Under the pieces are notes generated by a model, which saw nothing but the letters and a program-made list of their open reading frames with translations, was not told where the DNA came from and made no database searches. This document shows positions 41,742 through 51,403 of a stretch of DNA of 51,403 nt, piece after piece (within the stretch, counting starts at the first letter, position 1; each line of letters begins with the position of its first letter). Source of the DNA: Aquiluna sp. (GTDB lineage Bacteria > Actinomycetota > Actinomycetes > Actinomycetales > Microbacteriaceae); NCBI GenBank assembly GCA_028095925.1, contig JAOHCW010000007.1, positions 1 through 51,403 on the forward strand, written 5' to 3'. The position numbers were made by a program, and so were the translations under genes.

Positions 41742-42611
41742 CCAAATATTCATCGGCCTGAAGCCGGCTTTCTCATACAGCGCCACCGCGCCGGTGGAGT
41801 TTCCCGTATCAACCGCGAGCGCTACATCTTTGAAACCTCTTGCCACCGAGTAGGCACAGCCCCAGAGCAATAAGATCTCGCCATAGCCCTTGCCGCGGTG
41901 AGAGGCGAGAACGCCAATCTTGTCGATAAAGCCCCCGGAGTTTTCGGCTCTGTGGTTTGTGCAGACCAGCAAGCCGACGGCAACGCCTTCCTCCTCAAGG
42001 AAAAACACACCCTCTGGGTCCTGCAAGACCTGCTCGCGCTGCTTCTTCTCCCACACTTCGAAGTCTTTTGGCTTGAAGCCGTAGTGACCAGAAAAAGAGT
42101 CCATAAGAAGCCGGTGCCATATCGCGCGCTCGCTATCAAAATCAGCCTGTCTAATCTCAACGCCCTTTGGGAGCTTGGGAAATGACTTATTTGGTTCGTG
42201 ATTGCGCATGGTCCAGTATCTTCTGACCAGCAAAAACCCAAGTGCCTCAATAGCGCTGCGTAGCTCTGTGTCTCTCGAATTACACATCGCCCGCTTTTCA
42301 AACTTGGCGTAGTGCTCATTGGCCCAGCTCATAGCAAGATCAAAAGACCTGGCATAGTCGTGCTTCTCTGGAAGACCAAAGACGTCTATTTCGACGCGCT
42401 CGCGTTTTTTGTCCACTTGTGCCGTCACAAGATCTGTGATTAGACCTTCTTCTTCATAGACCTGGGCCATGACCTCGTCATAGAAGCCATTGAGCTCTTC
42501 CCTTATCTCCTCAGCACTAGAGTCCTCAAACTCCGGATCTATGGCGCTGTCGTGGGCGTTACAGAGCGCAATGAGCTGCTCCAGGTCATCTTCGCGCCAG
42601 GGTCTAAACAT
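41712..42611 (-). CDS. Tandem-GNAT acetyltransferase (MshD-like fold)
   Basis: A 299-residue protein with two GNAT domains. The first (about 1-130) is degenerate, without a clear acetyl-CoA loop. The second (about 145-290) has DKIGVLASHRGKGYGEILLLWG and NSTGAVALYEKAGFRPM, the full binding motif. Two-domain layout resembles mycothiol synthase MshD, but similarity is not enough to name it so. The ATG sits inside the last codons of the MFS gene, an 8-bp overlap. Confidence 0.8.
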   Translation of the reverse strand: MFRPWREDDLEQLIALCNAHDSAIDPEFEDSSAEEIREELNGFYDEVMAQVYEEEGLITDLVTAQVDKKRERVEIDVFGLPEKHDYARSFDLAMSWANEHYAKFEKRAMCNSRDTELRSAIEALGFLLVRRYWTMRNHEPNKSFPKLPKGVEIRQADFDSERAIWHRLLMDSFSGHYGFKPKDFEVWEKKQREQVLQDPEGVFFLEEEGVAVGLLVCTNHRAENSGGFIDKIGVLASHRGKGYGEILLLWGCAYSVARGFKDVALAVDTGNSTGAVALYEKAGFRPMNIWLAFSDSEEL

Positions 42612-43863
42612 CTGCTTTTCTCATGTCGGGGAGCAGCCATAGTCTAGAGATAAAGATGAGCGCTAGGAATGAGCCTGCATAAAGAAGCCCGATGAGCACT
42701 CCTAGATCGGCGGTGACTGTGCTTCTTAGCAGAAAGTATGTTGCGGAGATCATGCTTGCGAAGGTGAAGTTGAAAACGCCCAGTAGCGAAGAGGCTGTGC
42801 CGGCCTCGGATCCATGGTTATAAAGGGCGATGGTAGGCAGGACAGTTAGGCTGGCGCCAAAAATAAAGAGCTGTACAAAAAAGAAGACTTCCGCCCACAA
42901 GAAGCTCGTTCCTGAGGTTAGAAAAAGCCCAACGCCAAGAAGGGAGCCGATAACGCTATAGGCGGCAAGGAGCCAGTGGCCCTGGATAAACCTTGCAAGG
43001 TAGGCCCCAAGCTGCACCCCAATGTAGGAGGCAGCTCCGTTTACCGCCATCCAGACACCAAAGTCTGTCGGACTAACCCCAAAGCCGTCCTGGAAGATAA
43101 AGGGGACAAAGTTCAAATAGCTGAACAGGGCACTGAGCTGCAGCGCAGCATAAAACATCAGTCCAATGAAGACTCGATCTCGAAGTACGTTTACGTAACC
43201 CCGGGCAAGCCCCAGCGGCGAACTGCTTCTTCTGGCCGAAACCGGCAAGGTCTCAATCAAAAACACGTTTGCAAAAAGCAACAGCACCAGTGTGACGATT
43301 GCAAAGAAAAGGAACACGCCCTGCCATGCAATCAGCTCGGTGAGCTGCGAGCCCAGGATTGGGCCAAGTATTGGAGCTAGCGACTGGACCAGGAAGACCC
43401 TTGCGAGCATCTGGCGCATGGGCTGACCCCGGAACAGATCTCGAATCACGGCCCTAGCAACAACATCTCCGCCAGCTGCGAAGAAGCCCATAAAGAATCT
43501 CAGCATGATAAAGACTTCGACGTTGGGAGCGAAGAAAGCGAATATCGTGGCCAGCAAATAACCGGTCATTGTCATTAGGAGTAGTGGCCTGCGACCAAAG
43601 GCGTCGGAGAGCGGACCGATTAGTAACTGTCCGGCCGCGATACCCACGGTTACACCCGTGAAGGATGCCTGCACGACACCATTGGCGACCCCGAAGAATT
43701 GCCCGATGGCCGGGAAGGCCGGAAGATAGGGGTCAATTGTGAAGGGAATCAGGCTCATGGCGAGCGCCAGGATGAAGATGTAGACCATCAGCATCTTCTT
43801 GCTGAGTTGGTCTCCAGAATCTATGACCCTGCCCTTGACCAGAGGTAATTTGGGTAGGGGCAC
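42604..43863 (-). CDS. Bcr/CflA-type MFS drug transporter
   Basis: A twelve-helix major facilitator. TIDPYLPAFPAIGQFFGV in helix 1 and GPLSDAFGRRPLLL in the 2-3 loop are the Bcr/CflA marks. I place the start at GTG 43863, one base after the EfeB stop, giving MPLPKLPLVKG; an ATG at 43794 starting MLMVYIFIL is also possible. It is the third gene of the PCu(A)C-EfeB operon, so the substrate might relate to metals or haem, but drug export is the family default. Confidence 0.85.
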   Translation of the reverse strand: MPLPKLPLVKGRVIDSGDQLSKKMLMVYIFILALAMSLIPFTIDPYLPAFPAIGQFFGVANGVVQASFTGVTVGIAAGQLLIGPLSDAFGRRPLLLMTMTGYLLATIFAFFAPNVEVFIMLRFFMGFFAAGGDVVARAVIRDLFRGQPMRQMLARVFLVQSLAPILGPILGSQLTELIAWQGVFLFFAIVTLVLLLFANVFLIETLPVSARRSSSPLGLARGYVNVLRDRVFIGLMFYAALQLSALFSYLNFVPFIFQDGFGVSPTDFGVWMAVNGAASYIGVQLGAYLARFIQGHWLLAAYSVIGSLLGVGLFLTSGTSFLWAEVFFFVQLFIFGASLTVLPTIALYNHGSEAGTASSLLGVFNFTFASMISATYFLLRSTVTADLGVLIGLLYAGSFLALIFISRLWLLPDMRKADV

Positions 43864-43864
43864 C

Positions 43865-45061
43865 CTAAGAGAATAGTGCTTCGGCGAGTAGCTCAGACCC
43901 CTGAACCCCGCCGGGAACTGCAAAGACAGCAGACCCGATCGGAACAGTCCACTGATTAAGCAGGTCAAGCTGCTCGAGGCGCCTTTGAATTGGCAAGTAC
44001 TGCTTAGAAATATCTCTCTGATAAGCCGTCCATAACAGCCCAACATCCATGCTGCCGCGCTCGTTCATGCCATTGTCATAGCTGAAGGGCCTGCGGAATA
44101 TCCGCTCGCCGCTTTCTTGAGGAGCGGCTCTTCTGATGTGAGCAAACTCGGGAATAACGAGTAGCCCATTGGGGTGCCTGGCACCCAGGTCTGGAACATC
44201 GGTCTCTTGTTCCCCGGTAAGTGGTGCCCCGTTTGAGAGCTTGCGTCCAATGACCTCTTCCTTGGAGGGAATCCCAAGCTGATCCCAGGTATCAAGCTGC
44301 ATCGCAATCCTTCGAAAAACCAGCAGCGTTCCGCCCTTGATCCACTGAGGTCCGTCGTTAATCCAGACCACCGAATCAAAATCGCTCGAACCAAGCTCTG
44401 GATTGGCGGTACCGTCAACCTGTCCCATCAGGTTTCGGTGCGTGAGGCCCGCTGGAATCATGCCAGGAGAATGGGCAAAACCCGGTTGCACCCATCGAAC
44501 CGAGGCAAAGGGCATAGAGTCCCGAACTAGGCCTCTGGTGCCGTGCGCGAGGACCACAGGATCATCAGCGGCGATATGAATAAGCACATCTCCACCCGAA
44601 TAACGCTCCTGAAGCTGATCCACACCAAAAGCCGGCAATTCAGCAAACCCCTCGGGCATCTGGGACTCAAGCCCCAGCTTTGAAAACAAGCTCGGGCCGA
44701 AGCCAACGTAGGCGGTAAACCTGGCCGCGCCAATTGCGAGCTCTGGTGCCGGGTCGGCAAGCACCGGCTCACCTGCGGTCAACCTGGCTATGTCGTCGGT
44801 GAGCAGCCGCATCCATCGCAGCATGTCAGCCTTGGTGACGCTCTCCTTGATATCAAAGGCCACCATGTTTGTAACGGCTTGAATATCTAGCTCAATACCG
44901 CTCTGGTGGGGTCCATAAAATTCAGCCTGACGCGAAGCAGCAAAGGTTTCTAGGTCAGCCTCAGCGGCCAAGGAGGCACCAGCAGCACCTGCGGCAATAC
45001 CTACCGCTCCCGATGCTGCCGCGGCTGCGCCGCCTGCGAGAAATCCCCTGCGTGAAACCAA
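43865..45061 (-). CDS. Tat-exported DyP-type peroxidase/deferrochelatase (EfeB-like)
   Basis: A haem peroxidase of 398 residues. The Tat signal is SRRGFLAGGAAAA, the DyP signature GQVDGTANPELG holds the catalytic Asp (GxxDG), and FAHIRRAAPQES carries the proximal haem histidine. TTG start at 45061. EfeU and EfeO, the iron permease partners, are not adjacent; instead a PCu(A)C copper chaperone lies upstream with no gap, a pairing seen in other actinobacteria. So it may serve envelope peroxidase or copper functions rather than ferrous iron import. Confidence 0.9.
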   Translation of the reverse strand: MVSRRGFLAGGAAAAASGAVGIAAGAAGASLAAEADLETFAASRQAEFYGPHQSGIELDIQAVTNMVAFDIKESVTKADMLRWMRLLTDDIARLTAGEPVLADPAPELAIGAARFTAYVGFGPSLFSKLGLESQMPEGFAELPAFGVDQLQERYSGGDVLIHIAADDPVVLAHGTRGLVRDSMPFASVRWVQPGFAHSPGMIPAGLTHRNLMGQVDGTANPELGSSDFDSVVWINDGPQWIKGGTLLVFRRIAMQLDTWDQLGIPSKEEVIGRKLSNGAPLTGEQETDVPDLGARHPNGLLVIPEFAHIRRAAPQESGERIFRRPFSYDNGMNERGSMDVGLLWTAYQRDISKQYLPIQRRLEQLDLLNQWTVPIGSAVFAVPGGVQGSELLAEALFS

Positions 45062-45547
45062 CTAGTTGTCCATCTCCATTTCGCCGCTGTGGTAATCCTC
45101 ATCGCCGCCCTCTGCAGGCTTTGCGACAATCCCGTCAACGGTTATGTCTTCTGCACCATCAAAATCAAAAGTTACCGAGATTTCTTCCCCAGCCTCGAGA
45201 TCGTCTGTGAGCATCATGAGCATCAGGTGATTGCCGCCTGGCTCAAGCACGATTGACATGCCCGCTGGGATAGTTAGCCCGCCGTCAATCTCTTGCATCT
45301 TCATTTCTCCGCCGATCATGGTCATTTCATGAACCTCAACCACACCCGCTATTTCGGTGTCGCCACCCACCAATACAACATCCTGCTGGGTGTTATTGGT
45401 GAGGGTTCCATAAACGGCAGTCATGCCGCCCTGCATGCTCATTTCTGAGGATTTGACCCAAAGATCCTCCGCTACAACCCCTCCCGGTGAGGTGCAACCA
45501 GTCACAAGCAGGGGAATTAGGAGAAAAAGTAAGGAGATCTTCCGCAT
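45062..45547 (-). CDS. PCu(A)C copper chaperone lipoprotein
   Basis: A 161-residue exported lipoprotein with lipobox VTGC (Cys18). The copper site follows H-x10-M-x22-H-x-M: VEVHEM..., EMKMQE and GGNHLMLMML. In other bacteria these proteins deliver Cu(I) to cytochrome oxidase. Beyond the domain there is an acidic Met-containing tail (about 140-161, ending SGEMEMDN) that may bind extra metal. It heads the operon with EfeB, MFS and GNAT genes. Confidence 0.9.
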   Translation of the reverse strand: MRKISLLFLLIPLLVTGCTSPGGVVAEDLWVKSSEMSMQGGMTAVYGTLTNNTQQDVVLVGGDTEIAGVVEVHEMTMIGGEMKMQEIDGGLTIPAGMSIVLEPGGNHLMLMMLTDDLEAGEEISVTFDFDGAEDITVDGIVAKPAEGGDEDYHSGEMEMDN

Positions 45548-45602
45548 TTCTTTCCTTAGATGTCGGTATAGAGGCGCATACTTTCTGAGCCTCGAACACT
45601 AA

Positions 45603-45619
45603 TTCTACAAGATGTAGAA
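45603..45619. promoter_or_regulatory. NrdR-box-like palindrome 1
   Basis: TTCTACAAGATGTAGAA has 7-bp arms and shares the core CTACNAGATGTAG with the second site. Similar palindromes bind NrdR upstream of actinobacterial nrd operons. The distance of 137 bases to site 2 is larger than the usual three helical turns. Confidence 0.6.
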
Positions 45620-45739
45620 CAAAGAATTTAGGAAATCGGGTAAACAAGTCCCGACACGCGGGAGTTATTACCGCCTTAAAGTTCAAGTTGTGGGTTAATG
45701 TTCGAGAAAATAACTAAATAAGTGAACTTTTTCGCATTT

Positions 45740-45756
45740 CACTACTAGATGTAGTG
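45740..45756. promoter_or_regulatory. NrdR-box-like palindrome 2
   Basis: CACTACTAGATGTAGTG overlaps the expected -35 region of the nrdH promoter, so bound repressor would block RNA polymerase directly. Confidence 0.65.
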
Positions 45757-45780
45757 GTTTGGTGCTATTGTTTGGAGTCT

Positions 45781-45799
45781 GAAATTTGCGAGAAATTTC
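45781..45799 (+). repeat. Inverted repeat in the nrdH 5' leader
   Basis: GAAATTT-GCGAG-AAATTTC is a perfect 7-bp stem with a 5-base loop at the start of the probable nrdH leader. Purpose unknown; an mRNA-stability hairpin or operator are options. Confidence 0.55.
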
Positions 45800-45854
45800 A
45801 CAAGAATTTGCCGAAAATGAGCTCGAAAGAGCCATAGAAATGGGGAGGGAACCA

Positions 45855-46079
45855 ATGGCGGTGACCGTTTACACATTGCCAGCCTGCGTTCAGTGCGACA
45901 GCACCAAGCGCATGCTGCAGCGCAACCAGGTTGATTACAACGAGGTAGACATGAGTCAGGACCCGGTTGCTCTCGAGATGGTAAAGACCATGGGGTATAC
46001 AGCCGCACCGGTAGTCGTCGCAGACGAAGAGCACTGGTCGGGCTTCCGCATGGACAAGATCCAGGCCCTTTCGGCCTAG
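45855..46079 (+). CDS. nrdH: Glutaredoxin-like NrdH-redoxin
   Basis: Small thioredoxin-reductase-dependent redoxin that reduces class Ib ribonucleotide reductase. The 74-residue protein has VYTLPACVQCDSTKR with the CVQC redox pair and WSGFRMDKIQAL at the C-terminus, both NrdH-specific. The ATG at 45855 follows GGGAGGG; the frame is open further up to 45786 but without family similarity. Confidence 0.95.
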   Translation: MAVTVYTLPACVQCDSTKRMLQRNQVDYNEVDMSQDPVALEMVKTMGYTAAPVVVADEEHWSGFRMDKIQALSA

Positions 46080-46091
46080 CTGAGGTATGAG

Positions 46092-46480
46092 ATGTTCGAC
46101 GTGGTTTACTTCTCGAGCGTCTCGGAAAACACAAAGCGCTTCGTAGACAAGCTCGAGGCCCAGACGGTAAGAATCCCGATTCGAACCGAGGAGGCAGCAG
46201 AGTTTGTGCACGATCGGGACAGCGTCCTTGTCCTCCCCACCTACGGTGGCGGAAACGACAACTCAACTGTCCCAAAACAGGTAATCAAGTTTTTGAACAA
46301 TCCTGAAAACCGGAAACACATCAAAGCGGTAATTGCCGGAGGGAACACCAATTTTGGTTCTCACTTCGGCAAGGCCGGCGACATAGTCGCCGACAAGCTG
46401 GGAGTGCCAGTGCTATACCGCTTTGAAATAACTGGCACACCAGAGGACGTACTAGAGGTCAAGGAAAGGCTGGCACAGTT

Positions 46481-46499
<19 letters not shown>
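46092..46499 (+). CDS. nrdI: Flavodoxin-like NrdI
   Basis: Supplies oxidant for assembling the dimanganese-tyrosyl cofactor of NrdF. The 135-residue protein has [14 protein letters not shown] (phosphate loop of the FMN site), LPTYGGG and [18 protein letters not shown] stands six bases before the ATG. Its end overlaps nrdE by 19 bases. Confidence 0.95.
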
Positions 46500-49641
<3,142 letters not shown>

Positions 49642-49651
49642 GGAGGGACTC

Positions 49652-49699
49652 ATGGACTGCAACTGCGGCAAGGATTCTTGCAACTGCGGCAAGCACTAA
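49652..49699 (+). CDS. Cys-rich 15-residue micropeptide downstream of nrdF
   Basis: ATG at 49652 to TAA at 49699 gives MDCNCGKDSCNCGKH. AAGGAGGG at 49640-49647, with five bases from GGAGG to the ATG, is the most complete Shine-Dalgarno in the window, and it overlaps the nrdF stop codon. The coding DNA contains an exact 15-bp direct repeat (TGCAACTGCGGCAAG at 49658 and 49679), so the peptide is two CNCGK units. Four Cys and one His would suit binding of Cu, Zn or Fe in the manner of a tiny metallothionein. It is the last gene before the nrd terminator. I know no family for it. Confidence 0.7.
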   Translation: MDCNCGKDSCNCGKH

Positions 49700-49713
49700 G
49701 TACTAACTGAGTT

Positions 49714-49739
49714 GCCGGGTGACCAATTGGTTACCCGGC
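49714..49739 (+). terminator. Intrinsic terminator of the nrd operon
   Basis: GCCGGGT-GACCAATTGGTT-ACCCGGC forms a long stem, with the inner ACCAATTGGT also palindromic, followed by TTCTTTGTC. It lies 14 bases after the micropeptide stop, placing the micropeptide inside the nrd transcript. Confidence 0.85.
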
Positions 49740-49762
49740 TTCTTTGTCTCTAGAGTGAAGGA

Positions 49763-50599
49763 ATGAACATGGACAGCGCACTGATTCTTGCATTCGCTGT
49801 CACGTTGGGTGCTGGGCTCGCAACGGGCATTGGTTCCACCATTGCGTTCTTTGCAAAGACCACCAACAAGGGTTTCTTCGCCACATCCATGGGCTTCTCA
49901 GCCGGCGTCATGATCTACCTGAGCTTTGTTGAGATCATGCCCAAGTCCACCGGCTACCTCGGTGAATACATGCCAGAGGTTGAAGCTGCAGCTGTCGCCG
50001 CAGGAGCCCTAGTCGGGGGACTTGTTCTCATGGCCGTCATCGATGCCCTGGTGCCATCAGGGGCCAACCCCCACGAAAACACCCAAGTTGAACTGCTGGG
50101 TGAGTCTCAGACTCCACTACCGGAGCTCCAGGACGCCAAGGACAAGGCGCTATTGCGCATGGGCGTATTCGTGGCGCTAGCAATCGCTATCCACAACTTC
50201 CCTGAAGGTCTTGCCACATTCCTGCTAGTGCTTGATGATCCGGAGATCGGCATTGCCCTTGCTATCGCAGTTGCCATGCACAACATCCCAGAGGGGATCG
50301 CGGTTTCTGTCCCGGTTTACTACGCGACCAAGAGCCGCCTAAAGGCCTTCAGGCTAAGCTTCCTCTCTGGGCTTGCCGAACCTGCGGGAGCAGTAATCGG
50401 CTATCTGATTCTTGCCCAGTTCCTAAATCACTTCGTTTTGGGGGTCATCTTTGCCATGGTTGCTGGCGTCATGGTTTTTCTAGCCATAGACACTCTGCTG
50501 CCAACCGCTAGAAACTCAGCCAGAGGTCACCTGACTGTCTATGGAGTGATTGCGGGTATGGCGGTGATGGCTGCGAGCCTCGTACTGCTGAGGCTTTAA
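49763..50599 (+). CDS. ZIP-family divalent metal transporter (ZupT-like)
   Basis: Imports Zn, Mn or Fe. The 278-residue protein has eight helices; helix 4 reads AIHNFPEGLATF and helix 5 AMHNIPEGIAVSVPVY, the paired HN.PEG metal-site motifs of the GufA/ZupT branch, with a variable loop (about 100-130) between helices 3 and 4. It stands alone between two terminators. Manganese import would suit class Ib ribonucleotide reductase next door, but the metal is not readable. Confidence 0.9.
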   Translation: MNMDSALILAFAVTLGAGLATGIGSTIAFFAKTTNKGFFATSMGFSAGVMIYLSFVEIMPKSTGYLGEYMPEVEAAAVAAGALVGGLVLMAVIDALVPSGANPHENTQVELLGESQTPLPELQDAKDKALLRMGVFVALAIAIHNFPEGLATFLLVLDDPEIGIALAIAVAMHNIPEGIAVSVPVYYATKSRLKAFRLSFLSGLAEPAGAVIGYLILAQFLNHFVLGVIFAMVAGVMVFLAIDTLLPTARNSARGHLTVYGVIAGMAVMAASLVLLRL

Positions 50600-50602
50600 A
50601 TA

Positions 50603-50630
50603 GCAAACCCCTCCCGAGGGAGGGGTTTGC
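50603..50630. terminator. Bidirectional terminator between the metal transporter and rplL
   Basis: A perfect 13-bp stem (GCAAACCCCTCCC and its complement) with a two-base GA centre separates two convergent genes. A/T-rich flanks on both sides allow it to work in either direction. Confidence 0.85.
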
Positions 50631-50642
50631 CTTATGAAGTAA

Positions 50643-51029
50643 TTACTTCAGGGTAACCTTGCCGCCTGCAGCCTCAATCTTGGCCTTGGCGTCCTCAGCT
50701 GCCTCCTTCTTGGCACCCTCCAAAAGGGTTGAAGGAGCGGCGTCAACGAGTGCCTTTGCCTCACCCAGTCCTAGACCGGTGATGCCACGCACCTCCTTGA
50801 TGACCTGAATCTTCTGGTCTCCGGCTGCCTCGAGAACAACGTCAAACTCGTCCTTCTCCTCGGCTGCCTCAGCAGCGCCGCCCGCGGCACCGCCTGCTGC
50901 TGCAACAGCTACTGGAGCTGCTGCGGTTACTTCAAACTCCTCCTCGAACTTCTTAACGAAGTCAGAAAGCTCGATCAGGGTTAGCTCCTTGAAAGCCTCA
51001 ATGAGCTGGTCGGCAGTCATCTTTGCCAT
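50643..51029 (-). CDS. rplL: Ribosomal protein bL12 (L7/L12)
   Basis: Stalk protein recruiting translation factors. The 128-residue protein has the N-terminal dimerisation region ([26 protein letters not shown]), an Ala/Gly-rich hinge, and the C-terminal domain with [29 protein letters not shown] precedes the ATG. Co-transcribed with rplJ. Confidence 0.98.
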   Translation of the reverse strand: MAKMTADQLIEAFKELTLIELSDFVKKFEEEFEVTAAAPVAVAAAGGAAGGAAEAAEEKDEFDVVLEAAGDQKIQVIKEVRGITGLGLGEAKALVDAAPSTLLEGAKKEAAEDAKAKIEAAGGKVTLK

Positions 51030-51054
51030 TTTGTTCTCCTAGTTGTTTATACGT

Positions 51055-51403
51055 TTAGTTGGACTCTTGCTTTTGACGCAGCGCGTCGACAACGCGAACC
51101 GCCTTGGAAGGCAGTGCGTTGAAGGTGTAGGCAGCCTTGAATAGAGATGCCTTGAAGGCGCCTGCGGCCTTGCCGAGCAGCACCTCCCTGGTTTCTAGCT
51201 CAGCTAGCTTCTTGACCTCTGCATCGGATAGTGCAGCGCCGTCCAAAAGGCCGGACTTGACTACTAGCAGTGGCTGTGCCTTTGCGAACTCCTTCAGAGC
51301 CTTTGCTGCGTTTACTGGGTCGCCGTGAACAAATGTCATGGCGGTTGGTCCAGCAAGCTGACCATCGAAGGCGGTTACCCCGGCCTCTTTGGCTGCAATG
51401 GTT
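51055..51403 (-). CDS. rplJ: Ribosomal protein uL10, C-terminal part (runs off the window)
   Basis: Base of the L7/L12 stalk. The frame is open through the window edge: AAKEAGVTAFDGQLAGPTAM, then TFVHGDPVNAAKALKEFAK and NALPSKAVRVVDALRQ. The Met at 51339 is internal, not a start. The gene continues upstream beyond the window. Confidence 0.96.
   Translation of the reverse strand, partial: TIAAKEAGVTAFDGQLAGPTAMTFVHGDPVNAAKALKEFAKAQPLLVVKSGLLDGAALSDAEVKKLAELETREVLLGKAAGAFKASLFKAAYTFNALPSKAVRVVDALRQKQESN

Larger units (their letters stand above)
45548..45854. promoter_or_regulatory. Divergent control region between the copper chaperone and nrdHIEF
   Basis: About 307 bases without a gene. It contains two palindromes of the form CTACNAGATGTAG (45603-45619 and 45740-45756), a probable -10 (TATTGT, about 45776) after the second, and a GAAATTT/AAATTTC inverted repeat in the nrdH leader. 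The first palindrome is closer to the copper chaperone start and might act on that promoter too. Confidence 0.6.

Overview
The window reads as a compact chromosomal segment of a small-genome actinobacterium, most likely a freshwater Microbacteriaceae of the Luna type (Rhodoluna/Aquiluna-like). This assignment is an inference from several things: a heliorhodopsin gene, class Ib nrdHIEF, a LysC with an internal beta-subunit start, actinobacterial gene order (tad remnants-topA-tmk, acs, ridA-DUF4177, ponA2-type PBP with a metallophosphoesterase, asd-lysC-recR-dnaX), many TTG/GTG starts and several starts that look leaderless. Spacing is very tight, with many 1-4 bp start/stop overlaps and convergent genes that overlap at their 3' ends. 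I saw no insertion sequences, rRNA or CRISPR.

Layout. 1-3443 (minus): start of tmk, topA, a TadE-like secretion-neighbourhood protein, and a deletion scar joining the 5' end of tadA to the 3' part of tadE. 3444-10151: hairpin-rich leader and acs with an overlapping GNAT gene, ridA/DUF4177, the bifunctional PBP and its metallophosphoesterase. 10148-14845 (minus): asd, lysC (alpha and beta), recR, dnaX. 14910-17959: two small membrane proteins, the SRP RNA, mmsA and a DUF1801-MORN fusion. 18006-20119: tRNA-Ser(GGA), a mini-island bounded by a 22-bp copy of the tRNA 3' end and carrying one APH-like kinase, then a VapBC-like pair. 20100-28281: threonine aldolase, pntAB, PGPGW protein, a 4-TM protein paired with heliorhodopsin, glpX, aspA.

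28284-34545 is the most system-like locus. It has a lipoprotein/histidine kinase/response regulator operon, a divergent ferric-reductase-like flavocytochrome with an exported FMN-binding protein, and a convergent operon of ApbE flavin transferase and an exported protein that ends in 23 consecutive aspartates. Together these suggest a membrane electron-transfer chain that passes electrons to a covalently flavinylated surface protein, with a metal-binding partner and local two-component control.

34627-42611: class III aminotransferase, DUF3817 protein, YdcZ-type transporter, a winged-helix regulator with a Met/Cys-rich leader peptide, alpha/beta hydrolase, gnd, EamA transporter, double GNAT. 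42604-45547 (minus): PCu(A)C copper chaperone, Tat-exported EfeB/DyP peroxidase, Bcr/CflA MFS transporter, leading into the GNAT. 45603-49739: NrdR-box-controlled nrdHIEF followed by an unannotated 15-residue Cys-rich micropeptide with the best Shine-Dalgarno in the window, then a terminator. 49763-51403: ZIP metal transporter, bidirectional terminator, rplL and partial rplJ.

No database search or folding was run. Functions come from motifs recognised by eye, and boundaries of RNAs and pseudogenes are approximate.
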